Below the pieces are notes generated by a model. It did not search any database, had not been told where the DNA came from, and was given only the letters and a program-made list of their open reading frames with translations. Made by a program: the position numbers and the translations under genes. A stretch of DNA of 64,000 bases from Sphingobacterium sp. UBA4616 (GTDB lineage Bacteria > Bacteroidota > Bacteroidia > Sphingobacteriales > Sphingobacteriaceae): contig DGIS01000013.1 of assembly GCA_002386525.1 (NCBI GenBank), forward strand, positions 383,854 through 447,853, read 5' to 3'. How positions within the stretch are numbered: the first letter of the stretch is position 1; each line of letters begins with the position of its first letter. Below, one piece after another: positions 28,157-36,900 of this stretch.

Positions 28157-28309
28157 ATGGTTTCAATAAAAGTTTTTATCTCTTCACTGCATTTAATTTT
28201 GATGTTAGTACCACTAAGTTTATTTTCTCAAAATATTGCTAGTAAAAAAATATACTTATCAGGAAATCATGGAAAGTTAACCTTAGCATTAATCTTCGAA
28301 ACTTTTTGA
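28157..28309 (+). CDS. Possible small or truncated secreted protein
   Basis: 50 codons: a convincing signal peptide (basic start, hydrophobic LHLILMLVPLSLFSQ) followed by only about 25 residues (NIASKKIYLSGNHGKLTLAL and a few more) to TGA 28307-28309. It may be the surviving 5' end of a larger gene. Unrecognised. Confidence 0.28.
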   Translation: MVSIKVFISSLHLILMLVPLSLFSQNIASKKIYLSGNHGKLTLALIFETF

Positions 28310-28564
28310 CTAGAGAAAGGACAATAAATATAGATTCTAAATTCAAATTAATAGAAAATCTTCTTTTTTATTGTTAAAGAGTAGTTAAAAATTTTTTAAG
28401 CCCAGTTTTTTAATGGATAAGGCCTGCGCGCTAGCATTTATTCCTAAAAGGTGATCAATAATCAATTGAATTGTTCCAATTTATTTTTAAATATTTGAAA
28501 CTAAAACGGATTTCATATTGTTAATGTAATACTTTTCATAAAATAGGTTAATAATTAGAAAAAG

Positions 28565-28593
28565 CCTTGAGTTCCCCACTCAAGGTTTTTTTT
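28565..28593 (+). terminator. Orphan intrinsic terminator
   Basis: CCTTGAG at 28565-28571, loop TTCCCCA, CTCAAGG at 28579-28585, then eight T (28586-28593). No coding region ends within 250 bases upstream on this strand, so it may end an unannotated small RNA. It shares CCTTGAGTTCCC with the terminator at 45130-45158. Confidence 0.7.
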
Positions 28594-28830
28594 CGCGAGG
28601 TTAGAGCTTCAGACTATGTTAATGGAAAAAGTATTCGCATCATTTCGTTGAAGTAGCTACTGTCCTATGTAAATAATCGAAACTTTTGTGAGGAGGCTGC
28701 TGTTTCATTAAGTAACATTGAAATATCAAGCATTTAAATCATACATGTTCGAGTAATTTAAGCGACTATTAAAATGTCAATGATACAAATTTAAGAGCAA
28801 AGCAAAAGTTAACATTATAAATTCAAAAAA

Positions 28831-29883
28831 TTGGAAAATAGAGATCCTTTACCACAGCCAAACCATCGATTTGTGTCAAAAATATGGATAGCCGCTGGCA
28901 TTATATCATTGATAGTCGTCGCCCTCCTGTTATGTTGGAAAGCCAATCAGGTGTTCTTGTATACTTTAGCTGGTGCCATTATTGCAGTATACTTTCATGG
29001 ATTGGCAGGTTTAATCGCCAGAAAAACAAAAATACCCCAAAAATGGTCACTTCCACTTTCTATTATTTTATCAATTAGCTTTTTATTTGGAACTTTTTTT
29101 CTAATTGGCGCCCGCGTGACAGGGGAGGTGGTTCAGTTTACCAAAGAAGTTCCTAGTCTAGTTGAAGATACAAAAAACCTCATCGAAAGCAATAGTAACA
29201 TAAAGTTGATTTATGAGAAAATAGCCTCTTCTAAAATAGTGGAAAAAGCGTCACTCTTATTAGGCGGATTGTTTAATGGTACATTAGGCGTTTTTGGAGA
29301 CATCTATATCGTACTATTTATTGGAATTTTCTTCACGGCTGCACCCGGCCAATATAAAACTGGCATTGTAAAGCTTCTGCCAGCCGATGCGCGTTCTCAT
29401 GGCAATAATTTGATAGAAAAAATTGCAAGAAATCTCAGGTCTTGGTTAAAGGGAATGCTATTTTCGATGTTCGTTGTATTTGTACTCACGAGCATTGGAC
29501 TGGCTATTTTGGGTATAGATTTGTGGCTCGTATTGGCTCTTATTGCGGGGCTATTAAGTTTTATACCCAACTTTGGTCCGATTATATCTATTATTCCAGC
29601 CGCCCTTGTTGCCCTTTCAAAATCCCCATCGACTGCTTTGTGGGTCATTGTACTTTATTGTTTTGTACAGTTGGTAGAAAGCAATTTTATTACACCGTTG
29701 GTGCAACAGGAGTTGATCAAAACGCCCCCGGCATTAATCATCATTTCGCAAGTATTTGTCGGAATCTGGCTTGGAGCCTGGGGCGTTATACTTGCTACAC
29801 CAATTTTGGTCATTGTTATGGTGTTGGTACACGAGCTTTATATTAAAAAGCAGGATCAAAAGCAGTTACTTTCTAAATATTAA
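28831..29883 (+). CDS. AI-2E family (PerM/YdiK-like) membrane permease
   Basis: 350 residues with about eight membrane helices: two near the N-terminus (about 19-55), a soluble insertion (FLIGARVTGEVVQFTKEVPSLVEDTKNLI, about 90-118) and the conserved C-terminal block (LALIAGLLSFIPNFGPIIS, then VQLVESNFITPLVQQ, and GVILATPILVIVMVLVHELY). The family includes exporters and antiporters of diverse small molecules, and an autoinducer role should not be assumed. No ATG is available near the 5' end; an in-frame stop lies 21 bases upstream of TTG at 28831, so TTG is the likely start. A strong bidirectional hairpin follows. Confidence 0.88.
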   Translation: MENRDPLPQPNHRFVSKIWIAAGIISLIVVALLLCWKANQVFLYTLAGAIIAVYFHGLAGLIARKTKIPQKWSLPLSIILSISFLFGTFFLIGARVTGEVVQFTKEVPSLVEDTKNLIESNSNIKLIYEKIASSKIVEKASLLLGGLFNGTLGVFGDIYIVLFIGIFFTAAPGQYKTGIVKLLPADARSHGNNLIEKIARNLRSWLKGMLFSMFVVFVLTSIGLAILGIDLWLVLALIAGLLSFIPNFGPIISIIPAALVALSKSPSTALWVIVLYCFVQLVESNFITPLVQQELIKTPPALIIISQVFVGIWLGAWGVILATPILVIVMVLVHELYIKKQDQKQLLSKY

Positions 29884-29982
29884 GTCCCTCTCGACATACT
29901 TATAGAAATACTACAGCTATCGGCTAAATTAGGTACTTCAGGCAAGGTAGGGGAGCAAAAAGTCCTTCTTTATTCCTTTCCG

Positions 29983-30024
29983 TCTCAAATCGCTTGTTAA
30001 GTTGATGTGACAAGCGATTTGAGA
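29983..30024. terminator. Bidirectional hairpin between convergent genes
   Basis: Perfect 15-bp inverted repeat TCTCAAATCGCTTGT (29983-29997) with its complement at 30010-30024 and a 12-base loop, followed by TTATTTT. It sits between the AI-2E permease gene and the convergent glycosidase gene that ends the beta-glucan operon. Confidence 0.72.
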
Positions 30025-30038
30025 TTATTTTGGAGAGT

Positions 30039-32090
30039 TTAATCTAATAAACGATATACACGGACATAATCTATTTCGAGCGTTGCGGGGAATATTGTAT
30101 CATTTACACCCTCTCTGCCGCCCCAGTTTCCACCGACAGCAAGGTTAATTAACCAATGGAACTTTTGGTCAAATGGCCATTCTCTGAAGCTCCTCTTTTC
30201 ATTGACAAAGTGAAAGATCTCCTGCTCATCAATGAAACCTTTTATGTATGTCGGTGTCCAGTCTACACGGTAGCTGTGAAATTCTTCAGAAACACCGGAT
30301 ACCTTTTTTTTGCTTGTTTTCTGTGTGTTTATAGCATGATTATAGGCCTCTGAATGAATAGATACATGAACCACCCCCTGATCGTACCCGACATGTTCAA
30401 GTATATCTATTTCGCCCGATTTAGGCCAATCACCATATTTCATATCGGTAGGGAGCATCCAGATGGCAGGCCAGGTACCAAGGCCTTTTGGCAGTTTTGC
30501 ACGCGCCTCAAATCGGCCATATCTGAAGTCCCCTTTGTTCTTGCTGGTCAACCGTGCGGAAGTATAGGCTTTACCGTCTTTATTTTCCTTTCTTGCCATA
30601 ATCTTCAATACACCGCCCTCGACAATAGAATTTGACGCTGAAGCCTCCATATAATACTGCAATTCATTGTTGCCCCAGCCGTTATACAAATAACCGACAT
30701 CGTAGGACCATTTGTTTTTATCTGGCAATCCCGAGTAATTAAATTCATCGGCCCATATGGGGGTTGGAGAAAAATGATAGGTGCTGTTTTTTGCTATAAC
30801 CGAACTTGATTTGACGAAAAATGGAATATTGGCTGTTGCAACCTTATCATTTCCATCGTTTGCATAGACAAATAGGCGATAGGCGCCTTCCAGAGAAGGA
30901 GCTGTCAATAGCGTCCTGTTTTCTGCGATATCTTTTATAATGCCATTGATTGCCTGCGGACGTTCTTCACGGTCGCCACCTTCTTTGAGGTCTGTGCTTT
31001 CTTTGAGAAGCTCCCAGCGTATCTGTAAATTATCGCCATCGGGATCACGTACAAAGACCTCTATGGGATAGGATTTACCGGATTCTAGGTAGATAAAATC
31101 TTTTGCATGTCTATGATCCAATAATAGGGAGTCTAACTGCGGCGCCCGATTGCGGGGCCATAGGCCCGACCAAAGGTACTGCATAACATCGACAACTTCA
31201 TTTTCCTCACCCCGCTCTGTAAATAATCCGTACCAAGTTGGTGTACGCTCCTGTTTTTGTCCCCACAAAAAGACATAAGAACCCAGACAGTTTTTATCTT
31301 GTCCGATAGCAGCTTCATATCGGTTTTTGTAAACTCGCGCTTTTTCGTGGCTTGTTTCTTCAATAGGTGCTCCCCAAGGTGTTAGCAGACCTTCCCAATG
31401 CCCGGTAGGCCCCCATTCTGATACAATATAGGGTTTGCTCCATCCTGTTTTTTTTAATTGTTCAGGAACCGCTGCCAGACCACCATATACTTGTACAGCA
31501 ATCAGGTCCAATGCTGGACACCTCGTTTTGATGTAATCAATTTCCTTTTGATTCACTCCAGCTAGCATGGTTGTGACTAAATGATTGGAATCTAGTCCAT
31601 GGATCATCTCAGCGATCGAATTGACAGCATCCCATACTTTTGGGTTACTGTAATGTAGGTTAAGCTCATTGCCGATTCCCCAAGCAAGCAGTGCCGGATG
31701 GTCCTTGTATTTAAGTACGATTGTGCGAATATATTCTTTTTGTTTGGCAACAGCTGCCGGATTATTGTAATCGAAGCCATGGCGTTCTGTTTTCACATCG
31801 AGCCCTAAGGTTACCGTGAGACCCAAAGTTTGTGCTTTATTTAGGATTTCATCAGCTTGCTGGGGGCTCCATGTGCGTATGGAGTTGCCTCCATACGTTT
31901 TTAATTTTTCCAGATTGCTTGTTCCGCCTGCTCCTTTAATGAAGTAAGGCTGTCCATTACGCATTATTGTAAAACCATTTTCAACTTTAACGATTGTCGA
32001 TTTAACAGGTTTGCCTTGCTTGCCCCATCCATAGGAAAGGAAAAGTATGTTTAGCAATAGGGATATTAGTAGTCTTGCTGCTGTCATCAT
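30039..32090 (-). CDS. Two-domain secreted glycosidase: clan-A TIM barrel plus GH16 beta-glucanase
   Basis: 683 residues with a signal peptide (about 1-23). Residues 30-310 look like a GH2/GH5-type (clan A) TIM barrel with acid/base candidate Glu142 in WGIGNELNL and nucleophile candidate Glu225 in YIVSEWGP. A beta-sandwich linker (about 315-430) follows. Residues 440-683 are a GH16 domain with catalytic GEIDILEHVG (nucleophile Glu560, Asp562, acid/base Glu565) of the laminarinase type, plus WPAIWMLP and NLAVGGNWGG. It likely cuts beta-1,3- or mixed-linkage glucan in the periplasm or at the surface. The ATG directly follows the SusD stop. One possible caveat is that the N-terminal domain may act on oligosaccharides released by the GH16 domain, or be non-catalytic. 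Confidence 0.88.
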   Translation of the reverse strand: MMTAARLLISLLLNILFLSYGWGKQGKPVKSTIVKVENGFTIMRNGQPYFIKGAGGTSNLEKLKTYGGNSIRTWSPQQADEILNKAQTLGLTVTLGLDVKTERHGFDYNNPAAVAKQKEYIRTIVLKYKDHPALLAWGIGNELNLHYSNPKVWDAVNSIAEMIHGLDSNHLVTTMLAGVNQKEIDYIKTRCPALDLIAVQVYGGLAAVPEQLKKTGWSKPYIVSEWGPTGHWEGLLTPWGAPIEETSHEKARVYKNRYEAAIGQDKNCLGSYVFLWGQKQERTPTWYGLFTERGEENEVVDVMQYLWSGLWPRNRAPQLDSLLLDHRHAKDFIYLESGKSYPIEVFVRDPDGDNLQIRWELLKESTDLKEGGDREERPQAINGIIKDIAENRTLLTAPSLEGAYRLFVYANDGNDKVATANIPFFVKSSSVIAKNSTYHFSPTPIWADEFNYSGLPDKNKWSYDVGYLYNGWGNNELQYYMEASASNSIVEGGVLKIMARKENKDGKAYTSARLTSKNKGDFRYGRFEARAKLPKGLGTWPAIWMLPTDMKYGDWPKSGEIDILEHVGYDQGVVHVSIHSEAYNHAINTQKTSKKKVSGVSEEFHSYRVDWTPTYIKGFIDEQEIFHFVNEKRSFREWPFDQKFHWLINLAVGGNWGGREGVNDTIFPATLEIDYVRVYRLLD

Positions 32091-33641
32091 CTATCGAAAG
32101 TTAGGGTTTGCATCTATCTGAGTTTGCGGTATAGGAATGTACTCGCTGACACCAGGGGTGAATTTTGCGCCGAAGACTTCTTTGGCGCGTTCTGTACGGA
32201 CCAGGTCATTAAAACGTTCGCCCCACCATTCGCAGGCAAATTCCGCTCGGCGCTCATCCAAAATTTGATTTAAATTTACATTTGTAATCGGTGCTAGTTT
32301 TGCGCGTTCGCGAATCAGACGAAAAGGCTCATCTCCATTTTGTCCCTTCCTGACCTTCGCTTCGGCATTTAATAAAAGAACATCCGCGTAACGCAATATA
32401 CGTACATTATTGTTTGCCCCGTATTCCATTCGACCGGCTGTCATTTGCGATTTTGGGAGGTAGGCTTTACCATTAAAATATTTTACGCCAAACGGATTGC
32501 CATAAACAACATCACCACTAGGAGTCGTTGCTGTCGTTGCCGGATTGCCATTTACGCCACAATATAAAATCGTTGTTTTTAGGCGTTCCGTTTCACCTCT
32601 ATTGGTTAAAAAATCAACGATATTCTGGGAAGGCGGTACCCAGCCGGCTCCAGAGATAGGGCTTCCTTTTTGATCCCCCGAAGGTCCCTGCCATTTAAAA
32701 AAGGTACCCCAATCTACACCCGGGCGAACAATATCACCAGTTCCTAAGCCAAAATCAGAATATTGTAGTTCAAAGATAGACTCGTTCGACAATTTACCTG
32801 GTATTTTAAAAAGTTCGTAGTAATTTGGATATAAGGAAAATCGACCACTCGCAATAATTTTGTTTGTTGCATCCAGAACGTCATTCCAATGTGCACTACC
32901 GTTATCATTGCCGGCCAAATCTGCTGCGGCCTTTGCTTTCAAAAGGAGGGCGGAATATTTAGTTACCGCCCCAATGTGCTTCGACTGATTTGGACGCGCA
33001 TCTTCTAGATCTTCCGAGCAGGCATTCATTTCATCGATTATAAACTGACGTACTTCTGCTACCGTACTTTTTTGGATGGTAGCCAAACGGCCAATGTTAT
33101 CGCTGTCTATAAGGATAGGTACATTGCCAAACAGGCGTGAAGCCATCAGGTGAGCATATGCTCTTAAAAACCTGACTTCGGCTTTGTACTGCCTATTTAG
33201 TTTTATATCCGTAGCATTGGAAACTGGAATTTTTTCAGCAAAATTATTCAATTCGATCAGAGCATTGTTTGCAGCGATGACAAGACTGTAATAGCTAATC
33301 CAGGATTGATTTAGTCCCCAATAAGATTGAATAGTAACGTCATTTTGAAAGTTTTTAATTCCCATTAATTCGGGATTATCATTTGGATTCGGTGCGGCCT
33401 GTTGGTAGTCGTCATCGCGCATACACCGAATGGAAAGATCAATCCAATGCACTAGGTTATCGTCTGAAGCCGAACGATATACACCAGAGACTGAACCGTA
33501 CATTAAGGCTGTATTGCTATAATCAATCTCCTCAGATCGCTGCTGGTTTTCCAAAGGTTTGTCCAAAAATTTACTACAGCTGGATAGGCTAAAAGAAAGA
33601 CCTAAGCAGCTTGCGATCACGATATATTGAAGAGTTTTCAT
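32091..33641 (-). CDS. SusD-like surface glycan-binding lipoprotein (beta-glucan locus)
   Basis: 516 residues with lipobox LSSC (Cys22), then the SusD/RagB pattern: SKFLDKPLENQ, an early helical TPR region (SYYSLVIAANNALIELNNF, YKAEVRFLRAYAHLMASRLFGNVPI), and the C-terminal ILRYADVLLLNAEA, LDERRAEFACEWWGERFNDLVR and EYIPIPQTQIDANPN. It should sit on the outside of the outer membrane as the lid of the SusC channel at 33666. The genes are 24 bases apart, and the stop abuts the glycosidase start, so the three form one operon. Confidence 0.95.
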   Translation of the reverse strand: MKTLQYIVIASCLGLSFSLSSCSKFLDKPLENQQRSEEIDYSNTALMYGSVSGVYRSASDDNLVHWIDLSIRCMRDDDYQQAAPNPNDNPELMGIKNFQNDVTIQSYWGLNQSWISYYSLVIAANNALIELNNFAEKIPVSNATDIKLNRQYKAEVRFLRAYAHLMASRLFGNVPILIDSDNIGRLATIQKSTVAEVRQFIIDEMNACSEDLEDARPNQSKHIGAVTKYSALLLKAKAAADLAGNDNGSAHWNDVLDATNKIIASGRFSLYPNYYELFKIPGKLSNESIFELQYSDFGLGTGDIVRPGVDWGTFFKWQGPSGDQKGSPISGAGWVPPSQNIVDFLTNRGETERLKTTILYCGVNGNPATTATTPSGDVVYGNPFGVKYFNGKAYLPKSQMTAGRMEYGANNNVRILRYADVLLLNAEAKVRKGQNGDEPFRLIRERAKLAPITNVNLNQILDERRAEFACEWWGERFNDLVRTERAKEVFGAKFTPGVSEYIPIPQTQIDANPNFR

Positions 33642-33665
33642 GCAGTTAAATTAAAAGGTTAAAAA

Positions 33666-36600
33666 TTAGAATGATACTTTGACACCCAGACTATAGGAAG
33701 AAGCGACCGGATACACATTGGCATCGAATCCCATTCCAGATATTTCTGGTGTAAAACCATTGTATTTTGTGAATATAAAAGGGCGGTCGGCAGTTGCAAA
33801 CACACGCGCAGGTATTTTATTGAGTTCAAAATTGTAACCCAATTGTATATTTTGTATGCGTAGGTATGCTCCGCTTTCTACAAAAAACGAACTTGCCTGA
33901 AGATTCCAAGGCGCGACCGATCCTTTTGCAGATGGATGTGTATTGCTACTTCCTTCTCCGGTCCAGAGGTTATCGATGAATGCGGCATCGGCATTCATCT
34001 GGTTATATTTTCGGCGCATCGCACGGTTTAAATTATGGATCTTGTTGCCCGATACACCTTGAAAAGCAATACTTAGATCAAATTTTTTATAATCAAATGA
34101 CAGGTTAAATCCGTAGGATATCGTAGGAAGATAATTTCCGAGGTTTACCCGATCTTTTTCATCAATCTCACCATTATTGTTCTGATCCTTATACTGAAGA
34201 TATCCAGGTAAAATTGGTGTGTTTGGATTCTGTTGGTTGTATCTTTTTGCTATGGGATCTGCATCGATCTGAGCCTGATTTTGATATATACCTGCTACTT
34301 CATAGCCGTAGAAAAAGTTTATAGGTTGATTCAGTTCTATACGTGCAGGGAATTCAGCAGACCATTCCGGATAACCATTCATAATATTTTCTAGTCCTCC
34401 GAGATTCTTAACCCTATTTTTTAGGGTGGTTAGGTTTCCGCCGACCGCATAGCCCAGTTCACCGATTTTGTCTTTCCATTGTAGACCAATTTCCCAGCCA
34501 CTGTTTGCTACACTTCCCCAATTGCCGTATACACGATCCCAAGAAAAGGGGATAGGTCGGCTAAAAGCAAGGTCATGTGTAGTGCGGTAGTAATAATCGA
34601 CTGCGCCAGTCAAACGATTATTCAGCAAGGCAAAGTCAAGGCCGCCATCCCATTCTTCAACAACTTCCCAGCGTACTTGAGTGAAAAAGCGGCCGACACG
34701 ATATCCAGGTATGCGCGTTCCGTTGGTGGTACCTTCGCTTCCAAATATACCCGAGTAGTTATTGCCCGAGTAGACTGTAGCATAGCCAGCGTTGGGTTGA
34801 ATACCATCGTTCCCCAATTTACCCCAGCTTCCACGCAATTTCAACTGGTTGAAAAGTTTTTGATTTTCCATAAACTTCTCCTTAGTTAATACCCAGCCTA
34901 GACCCAGGGATGGGAAATATCCCCATTTTGTTTGATATTTTGAGCTACCATCCACACGGAAGGTCGCGGTTAGCAAATATTTGTTGTCATAGTCGTAGGT
35001 ACCTCTAGTAAAATAGGATATCCCGGCATTTCGAAATCCTTTTTCTCCGTAACCCGTGGCTGAACCTGTACCCTGGGCATCCACGCCTACGTACCAAAAC
35101 TCCTCCGACGCGGGCACATCATTAGCCTGCACCCAAGTTTCTCTCCAACGTTCTTCTCGCGATGATTGTCCTATCAAAAGGGACCAGTGGTGTTTACCCG
35201 CCTGATCTTTATAGGTTAGGAGGTTGTCCAAAATATAATTAGTGTTGCGTGCTTGTGCCGAACGTAAAAAGGAGCGATCGTTACGCTGATCGTTATCAAT
35301 GTAGTAGACAGGATTATAGTTTATAGTATGTGTGGACTGATATCTTTGGCTCAGCTGCGAACGAAAAGTGATCTTGTCTTGCCAGAATTTCGCCTCCAGA
35401 TATATCGTCGGAAGAATCTGGAAACCTTTTATTTGATTCGTATTATAAAAAGCTGTCGCTATTGGGTTGTTATACCAAAAACCTGACTGCATACCGATCG
35501 CGGTACTCGATCCAAATTTTTCCGGTTTGGCCAGTTCTAGTGATGGATCATAAACCGGATAGAGTGGCGATGCGAAATAGGCTTGCCTAAAAGCAGCATT
35601 ATTGGGCGAGTAGGTTTTGAAGTTATTGATATGCGCACTAAACCCCGCCTTCAACCACTCTGTTACTTTGGCGTCAGCCTGCATGCGGATGTTATATTTT
35701 TGATTCATATTGCTCGCATCCATGATGCCATCCTGTTTGACGTAATTAAGCCCCATGGAATACGTGATCTTATCGGAACCACCCGTGATATCCAGATTAT
35801 GGTTGGTGATCAGGGCTTTTGAGCGTAGGAGTTCATCGAACCAATCTGTGTCCATCGCCGGATTGGCCGAGGTACCACCATACTTTTCCACCGAACTTTT
35901 TACAAAGGCTTCATTACCAATGGCTGTTGCGTATTCTGCGTACTGCCGTGCACTAGCCATTTTCAAAACATTCGTTGGTGCCTGAAAACCAGTGAAGCCA
36001 TTATATGTAACTTTTGCTTTCGTATTTAAACTTCCTTTTTTTGTGGTCACCAAAATTACGCCGTTTGCGGCACGTACCCCATAAATCGCTGCACCCGAAG
36101 CGTCTTTTAAGACGGAGATGTCTGTAATATCATTTGGATTAAGAAAATCAATATTGTCCATAAACATCCCGTCCACTACATATAAAGGACTTTCATTATT
36201 AAAAGAGCCTACTCCACGTACACGAACGGAGGGGGAAGAACCTGGCGCTCCCGAACTGACGATTTGGACACCAGCAACAGTTCCTTGTAGTGCATCCATT
36301 GGGTTGGAAACAGTACGTTTGGCCATTTCTTCCATATTTACGGTACCTATGGGCGCTGTCAGGTCGCCCTTTCGTTGGGTACCGTAGCCCACAACTACAA
36401 CTTCATCGAGATTGAAGTCGCTGTTGTTTTGCGTGAGCTGAATCGTTAAGATATTTCCATTTATGGGTACTGTCTTTGCGCCATATCCCAATGAGGAGAT
36501 GACGAGGTTATTGAAGCTTGTGGGAATAGTGAGTGAAAATTCCCCGTTTTCATTGCTGCTTGTGCCAATCTTCGCATTACCCTGTACAGCAATGCTGGCC

Positions 36601-36722
36601 ACGACAGGAAGACCCTGTTCGTTTGTGATCCGCCCGGTCACTGTTTTGGTCTGTGCGTTTACCACACTGGTTAGGCAAGAGAACAGCACAGTACCGGCAA
36701 TAATACTGATATTATTTTTCAT
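33666..36722 (-). CDS. SusC-like TonB-dependent outer-membrane transporter (beta-glucan locus)
   Basis: 1018 residues from ATG at 36722-36720; an upstream TTG extension of 16 codons precedes the real signal peptide (MKNNISIIAGTVLFSCLTSV...AQ) and is rejected. A carboxypeptidase-regulatory-like domain (TVTGRITNEQGLPV...) is followed by the SusC TonB box/plug block DEVVVVGYGTQRKGDLTAPI, LYVVDGMFMDNIDFLNPNDI, SVLKDASGAAIYGVRAANGV and a long 22-strand barrel ending KVSF. It should import oligosaccharides in a TonB-driven manner together with the SusD protein downstream. A TAATTTTG promoter element lies 46 bases upstream, facing the divergent regulator. Confidence 0.95.
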   Translation of the reverse strand: MKNNISIIAGTVLFSCLTSVVNAQTKTVTGRITNEQGLPVVASIAVQGNAKIGTSSNENGEFSLTIPTSFNNLVISSLGYGAKTVPINGNILTIQLTQNNSDFNLDEVVVVGYGTQRKGDLTAPIGTVNMEEMAKRTVSNPMDALQGTVAGVQIVSSGAPGSSPSVRVRGVGSFNNESPLYVVDGMFMDNIDFLNPNDITDISVLKDASGAAIYGVRAANGVILVTTKKGSLNTKAKVTYNGFTGFQAPTNVLKMASARQYAEYATAIGNEAFVKSSVEKYGGTSANPAMDTDWFDELLRSKALITNHNLDITGGSDKITYSMGLNYVKQDGIMDASNMNQKYNIRMQADAKVTEWLKAGFSAHINNFKTYSPNNAAFRQAYFASPLYPVYDPSLELAKPEKFGSSTAIGMQSGFWYNNPIATAFYNTNQIKGFQILPTIYLEAKFWQDKITFRSQLSQRYQSTHTINYNPVYYIDNDQRNDRSFLRSAQARNTNYILDNLLTYKDQAGKHHWSLLIGQSSREERWRETWVQANDVPASEEFWYVGVDAQGTGSATGYGEKGFRNAGISYFTRGTYDYDNKYLLTATFRVDGSSKYQTKWGYFPSLGLGWVLTKEKFMENQKLFNQLKLRGSWGKLGNDGIQPNAGYATVYSGNNYSGIFGSEGTTNGTRIPGYRVGRFFTQVRWEVVEEWDGGLDFALLNNRLTGAVDYYYRTTHDLAFSRPIPFSWDRVYGNWGSVANSGWEIGLQWKDKIGELGYAVGGNLTTLKNRVKNLGGLENIMNGYPEWSAEFPARIELNQPINFFYGYEVAGIYQNQAQIDADPIAKRYNQQNPNTPILPGYLQYKDQNNNGEIDEKDRVNLGNYLPTISYGFNLSFDYKKFDLSIAFQGVSGNKIHNLNRAMRRKYNQMNADAAFIDNLWTGEGSSNTHPSAKGSVAPWNLQASSFFVESGAYLRIQNIQLGYNFELNKIPARVFATADRPFIFTKYNGFTPEISGMGFDANVYPVASSYSLGVKVSF

Positions 36723-36767
36723 ATGTGATGAATTGAAATTTAGGAATTGTTTATAATTATCAAGAAT

Positions 36768-36775
36768 CAAAATTA
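36768..36775 (-). promoter_or_regulatory. Bacteroidota-type promoter for the beta-glucan susCD operon
   Basis: On the minus strand TAATTTTG matches the -7 consensus TAnnTTTG, preceded 19 bases upstream by TTCG (three of four bases of the TTTG -33 box). A start of transcription around 36760 would give a leader of about 40 bases before the ATG at 36722. Confidence 0.5.
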
Positions 36776-36851
36776 GACTTAAGTAAGTTCTTATCGAATT
36801 TTAGGGGTACAACAACACTACTTCATATTGGGTTTTTCGGCAACAATTCAA

Positions 36852-36859
36852 TATATTTG
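36852..36859 (+). promoter_or_regulatory. Bacteroidota-type -7 box for the regulator gene
   Basis: TATATTTG matches TAnnTTTG exactly and lies about 40 bases before the ATG at 36901. ATTG about 21 bases upstream is a weak -33 match. Confidence 0.42.
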
Positions 36860-36900
36860 GGCTACGTCAAGTTTACGTCAGCCAATTGAAGGGAATTATT

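Larger units (their letters stand above)
27917..28830. other. Long gap with one short secreted-type frame and an orphan terminator
   Basis: Nine hundred bases without a supported full gene. It contains the 50-codon frame at 28157-28309 and a clear intrinsic terminator at 28565-28593 that is about 650 bases from the nearest upstream gene. A 63-codon frame at 28051-28242 shows no coding character. Confidence 0.4.

Noticed and set aside
28051..28242. 63-codon plus-strand open frame starting at TTG
   Set aside because: Weak start, no motif; a different frame at 28157 gives a more protein-like signal peptide.
29442..29846. 134-codon frame inside the AI-2E permease gene
   Set aside because: Same strand but shifted phase; Cys/Trp/Tyr-rich pattern typical of an out-of-frame shadow.
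28831..29883. Autoinducer-2 exporter
   Set aside because: The family name comes from E. coli TqsA; members have varied cargo and nothing here supports quorum sensing.
30039..32090. Two separate adjacent glycosidase genes
   Set aside because: A single uninterrupted frame covers both domains with a plausible linker, so it is a natural fusion in this sequence.
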